Source: an uncultured Eggerthella sp. (GTDB taxonomy: Bacteria > Actinomycetota > Coriobacteriia > Coriobacteriales > Eggerthellaceae). From it: a stretch of DNA of 6,695 nucleotides. Shown piece by piece: positions 1 through 5,738 of the stretch. The number at the start of each line of letters is the position of its first letter. Position 1 is the stretch's first letter. The notes under the pieces were generated by a model. That model searched no databases and was not told the origin of the DNA. It saw only the letters and a list, made by a program, of their open reading frames with translations. The stretch is taken from positions 1 through 6,695 of the forward strand of contig URMQ01000090.1 in the NCBI GenBank assembly GCA_900548955.1, in the 5' to 3' direction. Both the position numbers and the translations under genes were made by a program.

Positions 1-112
1 AACACTCGTGCTCAACTTACCCGGTAGTAAAAAGGCTGCCTGTGAGAATTGGGAGGGTGTAGTAGAAGTCTTGCCCCATGCTGTGTCTATGATGGCCGGC
101 TGTGGACACTAG
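1..112 (+). CDS. mog: Molybdopterin adenylyltransferase (MogA/MoaB family), C-terminal end only
   Basis: This is the 3' end of a gene that enters from the left edge; the frame starts at base 2 and the stop TAG is 110-112. Enzymes of this family adenylylate molybdopterin with ATP, preparing it for molybdate insertion by MoeA, in the cytoplasm. Only 36 residues are visible, but they carry the family's C-terminal signature: LNLPGSK, then ENW, then VLPHAVSMMAGCGH, matching the usual NLPGSPKA...E...VLPHAL...G..H ending. The gene converges on moaC, and the two stop codons share the tetranucleotide CTAG at 109-112. The fragment could equally be the last domain of a fusion (for example with a MOSC domain), and MogA and MoaB cannot be told apart from this piece. 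The neighbouring moaC, moaA and mod genes support the assignment. Confidence 0.85.
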   Translation, partial: TLVLNLPGSKKAACENWEGVVEVLPHAVSMMAGCGH

Positions 113-618
113 TCCCTATCCCAAGTGCCCGACTTGCCACCTTCTTTATGGAGTAAGCGAACAGGACCAATCTCCATGCCTCGGTCGACTGCTTTACACA
201 TATCGTAGACCGTCAAACAAGCAACACTTGCTGCGGTTAGCGCTTCCATTTCTACGCCTGTTTTACCAACCAAACTACAGGTGGCTTCAACGCGGATTCC
301 GCATCGGCCTTCAAAAGACCCAGGTGCTTGATTGCTATCAAATGGTGCGCAGGTAATTTCTACTTTGGTAAGCATTAATGGATGGCAGAGGGGGATAAGA
401 TCGCTAGTCTTTTTTGCTGCCATAATTCCAGCAATGCGGGCACACCCTAATACGTCGCCTTTTTTCGCTTCGCCCGATTCAATCAACGTAAGAGTTTCTG
501 GCTTCATGAAAATATAGCCTTCAGCACGCGCGATGCGCTTCGTTTCGTCTTTAGGTGAGACATCTACCATGTGCGCTTCGCCTTGTGTGTTGATATGGGT
601 AAGTTTTTTTTCGGTCAT
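109..618 (-). CDS. moaC: Cyclic pyranopterin monophosphate synthase MoaC
   Basis: MoaC converts the MoaA product, 3',8-cyclo-7,8-dihydro-GTP, into cyclic pyranopterin monophosphate, the second step of Moco synthesis, in the cytoplasm. The 169-residue protein is full length for the family (about 160). Visible family blocks are MVDVSPKDETKRIARA (17-32), KKGDVLGCARIAGIMAAKKT (52-71), DLIPLCHPLML (73-83), TGVEMEALTA (120-129), YDMCKAVD (138-145) and the terminal HKEGGKSG (157-164). By correspondence with E. coli MoaC the likely active-site residues are K53, C78/H79, E123, E125, D139 and K142, all present. The ATG at 618 follows AAGGA with a 6-base gap, so this start is well supported. It is the last gene of the leftward cluster, 55 bases after moaA. 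Its stop overlaps the stop of the convergent mog gene, which leaves no room for a terminator between them. Confidence 0.97.
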   Translation of the reverse strand: MTEKKLTHINTQGEAHMVDVSPKDETKRIARAEGYIFMKPETLTLIESGEAKKGDVLGCARIAGIMAAKKTSDLIPLCHPLMLTKVEITCAPFDSNQAPGSFEGRCGIRVEATCSLVGKTGVEMEALTAASVACLTVYDMCKAVDRGMEIGPVRLLHKEGGKSGTWDRD

Positions 619-673
619 GGCGTTTCCTTATGATATGAACTTCTGTTTGGCTCGAAATTGGTGAAAAGAGTGC

Positions 674-1903
674 TTAACCGCCCATCTGGCTCATGCTGCG
701 TTTGGTGCCTCGGCGGTGATGGTGGCCTTCTGGTTTTGAGGCTAAGGCTTCGTCAAGAATTTGCTGTACTCCATAAACGGTACCATTGCGAAGAGGCTTT
801 TTTACATCGAATTCTTCATCGCTAAACAAACAAGGTCGCAATTTTCCGTCGGAGGTTAGACGAAGGCGATTGCATGTTGCACAGAAGTGATTTGATATTG
901 CAGAAATAAAGCCAATGGTTCCTTTTGCCCCTGCGATTTTGTAATAGGTAGCTGGTCCCCAGCCAATAGGAGCTTCGTTGTTGGGTGGGTTTTCGGAAAG
1001 AATTTCAAAAGACGTATCCAGCGTTTCGCTGACATGAGAAATATCGCCTACATTGGAATTATTGCTGTCATTAGAGTGATTGTTATTTTTGCCTTCTAAA
1101 GGAATAAGCTTGCCCAGTCCCTCTTTTTCAAGAGCATCATTTAAAAGCTGCCGAATTTCGGTAGCAGGAATAACATCATGGTCGCTCCAGGGAATAAACG
1201 ATTTATTTGAAGCACCTAATTCCTTTTCTGTTTCTGTTTTCGTCAGTGGAACCGCAGGAGGCAGTCCTTCATCAACTTTTCCTATAGGCATGTATTCAAT
1301 GAATCGGACGTGCAAAGGGCGATCCATGGTTAGACGAGCGAATTGAACCAAGTTTTGCTCTAAGTGGCGAACCACTACTACGTTAATTTTTACGGGATCA
1401 AATCCGTATTCGAGCGCAGCGTCTATTCCTGCAAGAGCGTCCGCTAAGGTGCCTCGGCGAGTGATAGCGTGATATTGATTTTCGTCTAGGGAATCAAGAG
1501 AAATATTTACTCGATCAAGTCCTGCCCCTTTAAGTTCTTTTGCCAAAGTGGGGAGTAAAATCCCGTTGGTAGTAAGGGCGACACTTTCAATGCCATCAAT
1601 GTGTTTAATCGCTCGAATAAGCTCTGTAATCCCCTTTCGAACAAGAGGTTCACCACCAGTGAGGCGAATATGCTTTATGCCATCTTTGGCAGCCATGGTA
1701 ACGAGTGTCACTATTTCTTCTAAAGTCAAAATATCTTCATGAGCAAGGGAGGGAACGCCTTCTTCGGGCATACAATATACGCAGCGCAAATTGCATCGAT
1801 CGGTAAGAGAAATGCGTAAATAATCAATGGTTCGCCCAAAGCTGTCGTGGAGGACGCGTCTTTCGCATTTTGTGAGAGGTTGTGTCTTGGTCGCGGTAGT
1901 CAT
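674..1903 (-). CDS. moaA: GTP 3',8-cyclase MoaA (radical SAM)
   Basis: MoaA is the radical S-adenosylmethionine enzyme that cyclises GTP in the first step of Moco synthesis. The N-terminal [4Fe-4S] motif is CNLRCVYC (C37, C41, C44). It is followed by the SAM-binding LTGGEPLVRK (81-90), TTNGILL (111-117) and RVNISLDSLD (131-140). The C-terminal cluster that binds substrate is C341, C344 and C358, within NHFCATCNRLRLTSDGKLRP. The essential GG tail is present (SQMGG, ends at 409). The protein is about 70-80 residues longer than usual (about 330). The excess lies between residues ~212 and ~313 and includes an Asn/Ser run at 273-284, while all catalytic motifs are intact. The ATG at 1903 follows AAGGA with 7 bases between. 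The gene starts 20 bases after modC, so the two are very probably co-transcribed, linking uptake to cofactor synthesis. Confidence 0.97.
   Translation of the reverse strand: MTTATKTQPLTKCERRVLHDSFGRTIDYLRISLTDRCNLRCVYCMPEEGVPSLAHEDILTLEEIVTLVTMAAKDGIKHIRLTGGEPLVRKGITELIRAIKHIDGIESVALTTNGILLPTLAKELKGAGLDRVNISLDSLDENQYHAITRRGTLADALAGIDAALEYGFDPVKINVVVVRHLEQNLVQFARLTMDRPLHVRFIEYMPIGKVDEGLPPAVPLTKTETEKELGASNKSFIPWSDHDVIPATEIRQLLNDALEKEGLGKLIPLEGKNNNHSNDSNNSNVGDISHVSETLDTSFEILSENPPNNEAPIGWGPATYYKIAGAKGTIGFISAISNHFCATCNRLRLTSDGKLRPCLFSDEEFDVKKPLRNGTVYGVQQILDEALASKPEGHHHRRGTKRSMSQMGG
1052..1087 (-). repeat. Imperfect Asn/Ser codon run inside moaA
   Basis: Twelve codons, mostly AAT/AAC and TCT/AGC/TCC, encode NNNHSNDSNNSN (MoaA residues 273-284). 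The run lies in the central insertion of the protein and looks like a slippage-derived, flexible linker. It contains no known motif. Confidence 0.6.
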
Positions 1904-1923
1904 GATGTGTTCCTTGCGCCGTA

Positions 1924-3099
1924 TTAGCGATTAACGAAGTATAAGCCATCGGGCTTAAGCGAAACTCGACAAATGTCGCCAACTTCAGGTAAAGGTTTAG
2001 TAGTGGTTAGCTTATTGATGTGCCATTGAATAGGAGCTATGGCATGATCTTTTGCAAGATCCATGGTTTTCAGTCTTGATAGTTGACGTGATTCGACAGC
2101 TTGAAGTACTGCGAGGTTTTCTTCGTCTAAAAACGTAATTAGCACCGTGCGTTCAAAGCGTGAATCGCTTACGTGTTCTACATGAACCCAGTAGGTATTT
2201 GGGTTGATGTTTGCATTAGGACAGAATTCTTCATCTTCGTCAGCATATTCAATAAATTTTGCACGCATACCACAATAGGCAATATCGGGTGTAAGAGCTT
2301 TAGTGGAAGTTATTGTGATATTCCACTTCGGCAAGAATGCATGATGCTCGTCTACGTATTCTGCTGCGGTGGTGTTTTTGCACCCTGAAAGACGGATAGT
2401 TGCCAGTGTTTGAGGATCGCTAATAATGCGCTCTTTGGTATCAATTTCCTCTAAATGCCCGTCACTTACTACGGCAATGCGATCGCAGAATCGAAATGCT
2501 TCATCAATATCATGAGAAACATAAAGGATAGAACCCTCATAGCGTTCGAAAAGTTGCTGCAATTCCTGTTCAAGTGCGCTTTTAAGGTGTGCATCAAGCG
2601 CCGAGAATGGTTCATCAAGCATCAAGATTCCTGGCTTTGCGGCAAGCATACGTGCAAGGGCAACGCGTTGTTGCTGCCCGCCCGATAATTGCAATGGATA
2701 GCGTTTATTCAGTTTTTCTAAACCGAAGCGAATAAGTTGGTCATTGACCAAAGAAGTACGAGTAGGAGCATCCATCTTAGGGTCAAGCCCTGCTGCAACG
2801 TTTTGTTCTACGGTTAAGTTTGGGAAAAGCTGATAATTTTGAAACAGTAGAGCAGTTTTGCGCTCTTGAGGCTTCATGTCTATGCGAGCCTTTTTGCCCG
2901 CAGCTTTATCAAAGAAGACGGTATCGTTCACTACAATTTTGCCTTCATCGGGAGTTTCGATTCCCGCAATACAACGAAGGGTAAGTGATTTACCGCAACC
3001 AGAGGCACCAAGAAATCCCAGTGTTTCAGCACCAGCATCAAAAGCAACATCAAGCTTGAAATCGCCAAAGTTTTTTACTATGTCAACGCTCAGACTCAT
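1924..3099 (-). CDS. modC: Molybdate ABC transporter ATP-binding protein ModC
   Basis: This cytoplasmic ATPase subunit powers molybdate import through ModB. Read from ATG 3099 it has 391 residues. ABC motifs are in order: Walker A GASGCGKS (31-38), Q-loop Q87 in LLFQNYQLFPNLTVEQNV, signature LSGGQQQR (138-145), Walker B LMLDEP (159-164), D-loop SALD (166-169) and H-loop H196 in YVSHD. The region after ~200 holds the C-terminal extension of this subfamily. I see weak TOBE-like character there (for example GDICRVSLKPDGLYFV at the end) but no clear molbindin motif. The open frame runs upstream to 3156, but ATG 3099 is chosen because it follows AAAGAGG with a 6-base spacer and because the family's N-terminus (SLSVDIVKNFGDFKLDV) begins there. 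The start overlaps the end of modB by 17 bases, which implies translational coupling. Confidence 0.94.
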   Translation of the reverse strand: MSLSVDIVKNFGDFKLDVAFDAGAETLGFLGASGCGKSLTLRCIAGIETPDEGKIVVNDTVFFDKAAGKKARIDMKPQERKTALLFQNYQLFPNLTVEQNVAAGLDPKMDAPTRTSLVNDQLIRFGLEKLNKRYPLQLSGGQQQRVALARMLAAKPGILMLDEPFSALDAHLKSALEQELQQLFERYEGSILYVSHDIDEAFRFCDRIAVVSDGHLEEIDTKERIISDPQTLATIRLSGCKNTTAAEYVDEHHAFLPKWNITITSTKALTPDIAYCGMRAKFIEYADEDEEFCPNANINPNTYWVHVEHVSDSRFERTVLITFLDEENLAVLQAVESRQLSRLKTMDLAKDHAIAPIQWHINKLTTTKPLPEVGDICRVSLKPDGLYFVNR

Positions 3100-4498
3100 C
3101 AGGTACCTCTTTGCGGCGATAGCGAGTAGTGTGTTTGCTCCATACGTTAATTGCAAAAATAACCAGGAAGCTCAAAATAATGACAATGACGGTCCAGAAT
3201 ATTGCCACATCGGTGTTTCCGCCCATCCATTCGAAGTAGATAGCAATAGGAATAGTGCGGGTAATGCCAACATAGTTGCCAGCCAAGAATAACGTAGCGC
3301 CAAATTCTCCTAGTGCACGGGCAAAGGCTAGCATGGTGCCTGCAGCAATGGATGACCAAGCTAGGGGAAGCATGAGTTTGAAAAATACGCGACTTTCACT
3401 CCATCCTAGCGTGCGCGCCGCATCAAGCATGTCGGGATTTAGGCTTTCGAAGGCACCGCGGGCACTGCGATACATAAGCGGGAAGGCTACAACAACTGCA
3501 GCAATAACGGTTGCTGGCCAGCTAAATATAAGCGGGAATCCAATTGTGTTGAACCATTGTCCAACAGGGCTATTGCTTCCAAGGGCAAGCAGCAATAAAA
3601 AGCCACAAACAGTCGGTGGTAGCACCATAGGGATAGTAAAGATGGCATCTACTACATTTTGCCAACGATCAGACAGGCGCAGTGACCACCAAGCCGCAAT
3701 AATGCCCAAAATGAAAATGATTATGATAGCGGTCAGCGTGGTTTTAAGGGTTACCCATAAAGGGGAAAAGTCTAGTTTTTGGAAAAAATCCGCCAGAGCG
3801 TCAAAACCCGTTGCTGTCTGGGAAATGGTTGTTTTGTCGCTTGACACTAGATTAGTGAAAGAAGCATGGTTTAGATGAATTTCATCAGCTGAAGTGTTTT
3901 CGCTCAGATCTGCTCCGTCGCTTCCTATAACAAAGGTATAAAAGCGATCATTTACAGGCTGATTGAAAGAAAATGTCACGCCATTTTGAGCATGGATTTC
4001 TTTGTGAGTGAAGTGCCAAGGAATGGCGGAATCAATTTGAACATTTCCGCCTGCAGCATTGTTATCAAGTGCAAATAAAAGCTGTTTTATAAGTCTGCAA
4101 TCATTTTCGTTATCCAGTGATAAACCTAGGGCTTCCGTTTGGCTTTGGGGGACATAAACCATAACAAAGGAACCTGCATCTACTAATACTGTCATGTTTT
4201 CATGAGGTTGGATGTAGTTATATCCTCGGTAAACATTATTGGCACTACGATTAGTGCCTTTGTTTGCTCGAGAGAATTCGTCTGCAGCATAAGGAGTATT
4301 TTCTACTATGGCACGTTCGCCTTCGGTAGAAACAGAAATGGTATACGATTCTGCGTTATTGTTTTCGCTTGAATCTGCAAATGCATGCGAAGGTGTTCCG
4401 GATAAAAGGAAAAATGCCATAAGGGACGCAAAAACAACAAGGCAGAATAATCCGCCTGCATTTTTTATAGGGTATGTATCCGTTCGTAATAGTTTCAT
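3083..4498 (-). CDS. modB: Molybdate ABC transporter permease ModB with large N-terminal extracytoplasmic extension
   Basis: This is the membrane channel subunit for molybdate. The permease part covers residues ~247-456: several hydrophobic helices (about 248-271, 283-306, 326-345, 378-395, 430-452), the cytoplasmic EAA loop (SARGAFESLNPDMLDAARTLG, around residues 345-365) that docks on ModC, and the ModB signature LGEFGATLFLAGN (396-408). Typical ModB proteins have about 220-260 residues, while this one has 471. The extra N-terminus has a hydrophobic signal-like helix (15-33), a possible cleavage region SHAFA-DS (37-43) and a ~200-residue polar domain (43-246) that I do not recognise. ModB normally has its N-terminus outside, so an exported N-terminal domain fits the topology. 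The start ATG 4498 lacks a good Shine-Dalgarno, and a hairpin ends 12 bases upstream. The 3' end overlaps modC. The permease assignment is firm; the extension's role is unknown. Confidence 0.93.
   Translation of the reverse strand: MKLLRTDTYPIKNAGGLFCLVVFASLMAFFLLSGTPSHAFADSSENNNAESYTISVSTEGERAIVENTPYAADEFSRANKGTNRSANNVYRGYNYIQPHENMTVLVDAGSFVMVYVPQSQTEALGLSLDNENDCRLIKQLLFALDNNAAGGNVQIDSAIPWHFTHKEIHAQNGVTFSFNQPVNDRFYTFVIGSDGADLSENTSADEIHLNHASFTNLVSSDKTTISQTATGFDALADFFQKLDFSPLWVTLKTTLTAIIIIFILGIIAAWWSLRLSDRWQNVVDAIFTIPMVLPPTVCGFLLLLALGSNSPVGQWFNTIGFPLIFSWPATVIAAVVVAFPLMYRSARGAFESLNPDMLDAARTLGWSESRVFFKLMLPLAWSSIAAGTMLAFARALGEFGATLFLAGNYVGITRTIPIAIYFEWMGGNTDVAIFWTVIVIILSFLVIFAINVWSKHTTRYRRKEVPDESER
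3106..3112 (-). promoter_or_regulatory. Ribosome binding site deciding the modC start
   Basis: AAAGAGG on the minus strand lies 6 bases before ATG 3099, inside the last codons of modB. It decides the modC start in favour of 3099 rather than the upstream in-frame ATG at 3156, which falls within the modB coding sequence. Confidence 0.75.
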
Positions 4499-4510
4499 AG
4501 TTTTGCCATG

Positions 4511-4542
4511 AAAGGTGCGAGCTTAGGTGAGCCCGCACCTTT
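4511..4542 (-). promoter_or_regulatory. Intercistronic hairpin between modA and modB
   Basis: The arms AAAGGTGCG (4511-4519) and CGCACCTTT (4534-4542) pair perfectly over 9 bp. After one A/C mismatch the stem continues with GCT (4521-4523) and AGC (4530-4532) around a 6-base loop. In the leftward transcript it sits 22 bases after the modA stop and 12 bases before the modB ATG. Only three U follow it in that direction (TTTCATGG), so it is a poor intrinsic terminator. A partial attenuator, an RNA-stabilising 3' end for modA, or a control on modB translation is more likely. Such elements commonly give more binding protein than permease; that role is inferred. Confidence 0.7.
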
Positions 4543-4564
4543 TAAAAGCGATGTTGAATAGATA

Positions 4565-5407
4565 CTAAATTAATTCAAAGCCCCACTTACCCCAAATTTC
4601 TTGAGCGTCAGGATCGGTGGTGCACCAATCTAAGAAAGCCTGAGCGGCACCATTTGAATCGTCCATAGTGGTAATAGCTGCAGGGTAAATAATATCTTTG
4701 TGGGCATCTGCAGGAACTGTACAAACAACCTTTACGCCGCCATAGCGCTCTACGTCAGAGCTATAAACAAAAGCCAGATCTACTTCGCCTGATTCAGCAA
4801 GTTTGCAAACAGAGCCTACTTTATCAGCTTCTTGAACCTTGTCGACAATAGCTCCGGTAAGTTCGCCATCAGTGCCGTTTTCGTCGGTATAGCAACCGAC
4901 CGATGCTAGAGTTTGGCGCGCGTAATTGCCTGCAGGAACATTGGCATCGCCAATAGCAATACTGTAATCACCAGAAACTGCATCTTCTAAGGTTATTTCT
5001 TCGATGTCGCTACCTTCTGCTGTAACAATGACTAAGTCGTTTTTAAACATGTCGAACGGGGATCCGTCAGCAACATTTTCATTTTCAATAGCGTTGTCCA
5101 TGTTGCCCTTAGAAGCGGAAATGAAAATGTCAGGCTCACCACCTGCCTTCATCTTCTCTACCAAGGTGCCTGATGCTTCATATTGAGTATCAGCAAACGC
5201 GACATTGGGGTTTTGAGAGGTATAAAGCTCCTGCACTTCGTTGAGCGCTTTTTCAAGGGAGTTTGCAGCATAAATTTCCAAAGTTACCGTTTCGCTTTCA
5301 GAAGATTTTTCAGAAGAGTCATTTGAACTGCAACCCGCAAGCGCAAAAATGAAGATGAAGCAGCTTAGGACAAGCAGAATACCTTTTAACGAACGATGCT
5401 TTGCCAT
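4565..5407 (-). CDS. modA: Molybdate-binding lipoprotein ModA
   Basis: This is the extracytoplasmic substrate-binding protein that delivers molybdate (family members also bind tungstate) to ModB. From ATG 5407 it has 280 residues. The basic N-terminus MAKHRSLK is followed by a hydrophobic stretch (9-23) and the lipobox LAGC, so C26 should be lipidated and membrane-anchored. A Ser/Glu-rich linker (27-40) precedes the ModA fold: YAANSLEKAL (46-55), YEASGTLVEKMKAGGEPDIFISAS (76-99), NDLVIVTA (123-130), AIGDANVPAGNYARQTL (151-167), DLAFVYSSD (210-218) and WGKWGFELI at the end. By family analogy oxyanion contacts would include S50, S79, V157 and Y215. An in-frame ATG at 5452 is rejected because ATG 5407 follows AGGAG with a 5-base gap and begins a proper signal peptide. 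It is the first gene of the leftward cluster. Confidence 0.95.
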   Translation of the reverse strand: MAKHRSLKGILLVLSCFIFIFALAGCSSNDSSEKSSESETVTLEIYAANSLEKALNEVQELYTSQNPNVAFADTQYEASGTLVEKMKAGGEPDIFISASKGNMDNAIENENVADGSPFDMFKNDLVIVTAEGSDIEEITLEDAVSGDYSIAIGDANVPAGNYARQTLASVGCYTDENGTDGELTGAIVDKVQEADKVGSVCKLAESGEVDLAFVYSSDVERYGGVKVVCTVPADAHKDIIYPAAITTMDDSNGAAQAFLDWCTTDPDAQEIWGKWGFELI

Positions 5408-5412
5408 GATGT

Positions 5413-5417
5413 CTCCT
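5413..5417 (-). promoter_or_regulatory. Ribosome binding site deciding the modA start
   Basis: AGGAG on the minus strand lies 5 bases before ATG 5407. It supports the 280-residue lipoprotein start over the longer in-frame ATG at 5452. Confidence 0.8.
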
Positions 5418-5457
5418 ATGACGGGGATGTGTATTATGCGGATTATTCTCAACTGAG

Positions 5458-5481
5458 TATTATCCTTAAATAAGAATAATA
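5458..5481. promoter_or_regulatory. Palindromic operator candidate upstream of modA (possible ModE site)
   Basis: The arms TATTATCCTTA (5458-5468) and TAAGAATAATA (5471-5481) are inverted copies matching at 10 of 11 positions with a 2-bp centre. The site is 50 bases before the modA start codon and covers the likely -10 area, where a bound protein would block transcription. It is not the E. coli ModE consensus (ATCGNTATATA-N6-TATATANCGAT), but it has the same size, symmetry and AT-rich half-site character. A second overlapping dyad pairs ATTATTCT (5442-5449) with AGAATAAT (5473-5480). Binding by the adjacent ModE-like protein is inferred from position. Confidence 0.55.
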
Positions 5482-5562
5482 TACCTAGAGAAATAAAAAA
5501 GACTTTCGTGCAATGAAAGAGGACGAAACGTCGGCATAAGGGATCATTAACCTTCTTTTGAA

Positions 5563-5611
5563 TAAAGAATGACTAAAAACTAAAGAATGTCTAAAGAATG
5601 GCACTCTTTAG
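5563..5611. repeat. Three TAAAGAATG direct repeats plus a CTAAAGA/TCTTTAG dyad
   Basis: The 9-mer TAAAGAATG occurs at 5563-5571, 5581-5589 and 5592-5600 (start spacings 18 and 11). The last copy overlaps a perfect 7-bp inverted repeat, CTAAAGA (5591-5597) and TCTTTAG (5605-5611), with a 7-base spacer. The 11-bp spacing is about one helical turn, so these look like protein-binding half-sites between modA and modE. The core TAAAGAAT resembles the TAAGAAT half-site of the modA palindrome with one extra A. The binding protein is unknown. Confidence 0.5.
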
Positions 5612-5682
5612 TTACAAAAGAATAGCGTTGGTTATAAGCTTTTCTCAGTCGTGGTTCTGCATGGTGAAAATCCGGGAAAGCC

Positions 5683-5711
5683 TCTACAATAAAGAAAGCA
5701 TCTACAATAAA
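5683..5711 (+). repeat. Direct repeat TCTACAATAAA upstream of modE
   Basis: Two exact 11-bp copies, at 5683-5693 and 5701-5711, are 18 bp apart. Each contains TACAAT, a fair -10 hexamer. They may be duplicated promoter elements or operator half-sites in the modE leader. Confidence 0.45.
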
Positions 5712-5726
5712 TACAGTGCATTACAG

Positions 5727-5732
5727 AGGGAG
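5727..5732 (+). promoter_or_regulatory. Ribosome binding site deciding the modE start
   Basis: AGGGAG lies 6 bases before ATG 5739. It supports this start over an in-frame ATG at 5598 that would add 47 residues unrelated to the family. Confidence 0.75.
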
Positions 5733-5738
5733 AATCGC

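Larger units (their letters stand above)
5408..5738. promoter_or_regulatory. Divergent modA / modE control region
   Basis: This 331-bp region separates the divergent modA and modE genes and must contain promoters in both directions. I see no gene in it. On the minus strand a -10-like GATAAT (5459-5464) lies inside the palindrome described separately, but no convincing -35 is spaced from it. On the plus strand TACAAT (5685-5690) is a fair -10 with a weak -35-like TGGTGA (5662-5667) at 17 bp, and TATAAG (5633-5638) is another possibility. Small dyads GACG/CGTC (5522-5532) and CTTTC/GAAAG (5503-5519) are also present. Exact start points cannot be fixed by eye. Confidence 0.5.

Noticed and set aside
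3100..3156. A 19-residue longer N-terminus for ModC starting at ATG 3156
   Set aside because: It lies wholly inside modB, has no family similarity, and ATG 3099 has a good ribosome binding site at the right spacing.
3276..3878. A 200-codon open frame on the plus strand opposite modB
   Set aside because: It is fully antisense to the conserved permease core, has no recognisable domain, and its openness is explained by codon use on the modB strand.
5408..5452. A longer ModA starting at ATG 5452
   Set aside because: It would place extra residues before a typical lipoprotein signal peptide, and the AGGAG site points to ATG 5407.
5408..5460. Moco or other riboswitch in the modA leader
   Set aside because: The leader before modA is short and shows no elaborate fold; moaA starts 20 bases after modC, leaving no room for a Moco riboswitch there.
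5503..5532. Small dyads CTTTC-N7-GAAAG and GACG-AAA-CGTC
   Set aside because: Arms of four or five bases are too short to claim as operators alone; they are mentioned only as part of the control region.
5598..5738. A 47-residue longer N-terminus for the ModE-like protein
   Set aside because: The start at 5598 sits in the repeat array, the extra residues do not look like ModE, and ATG 5739 has AGGGAG six bases upstream.
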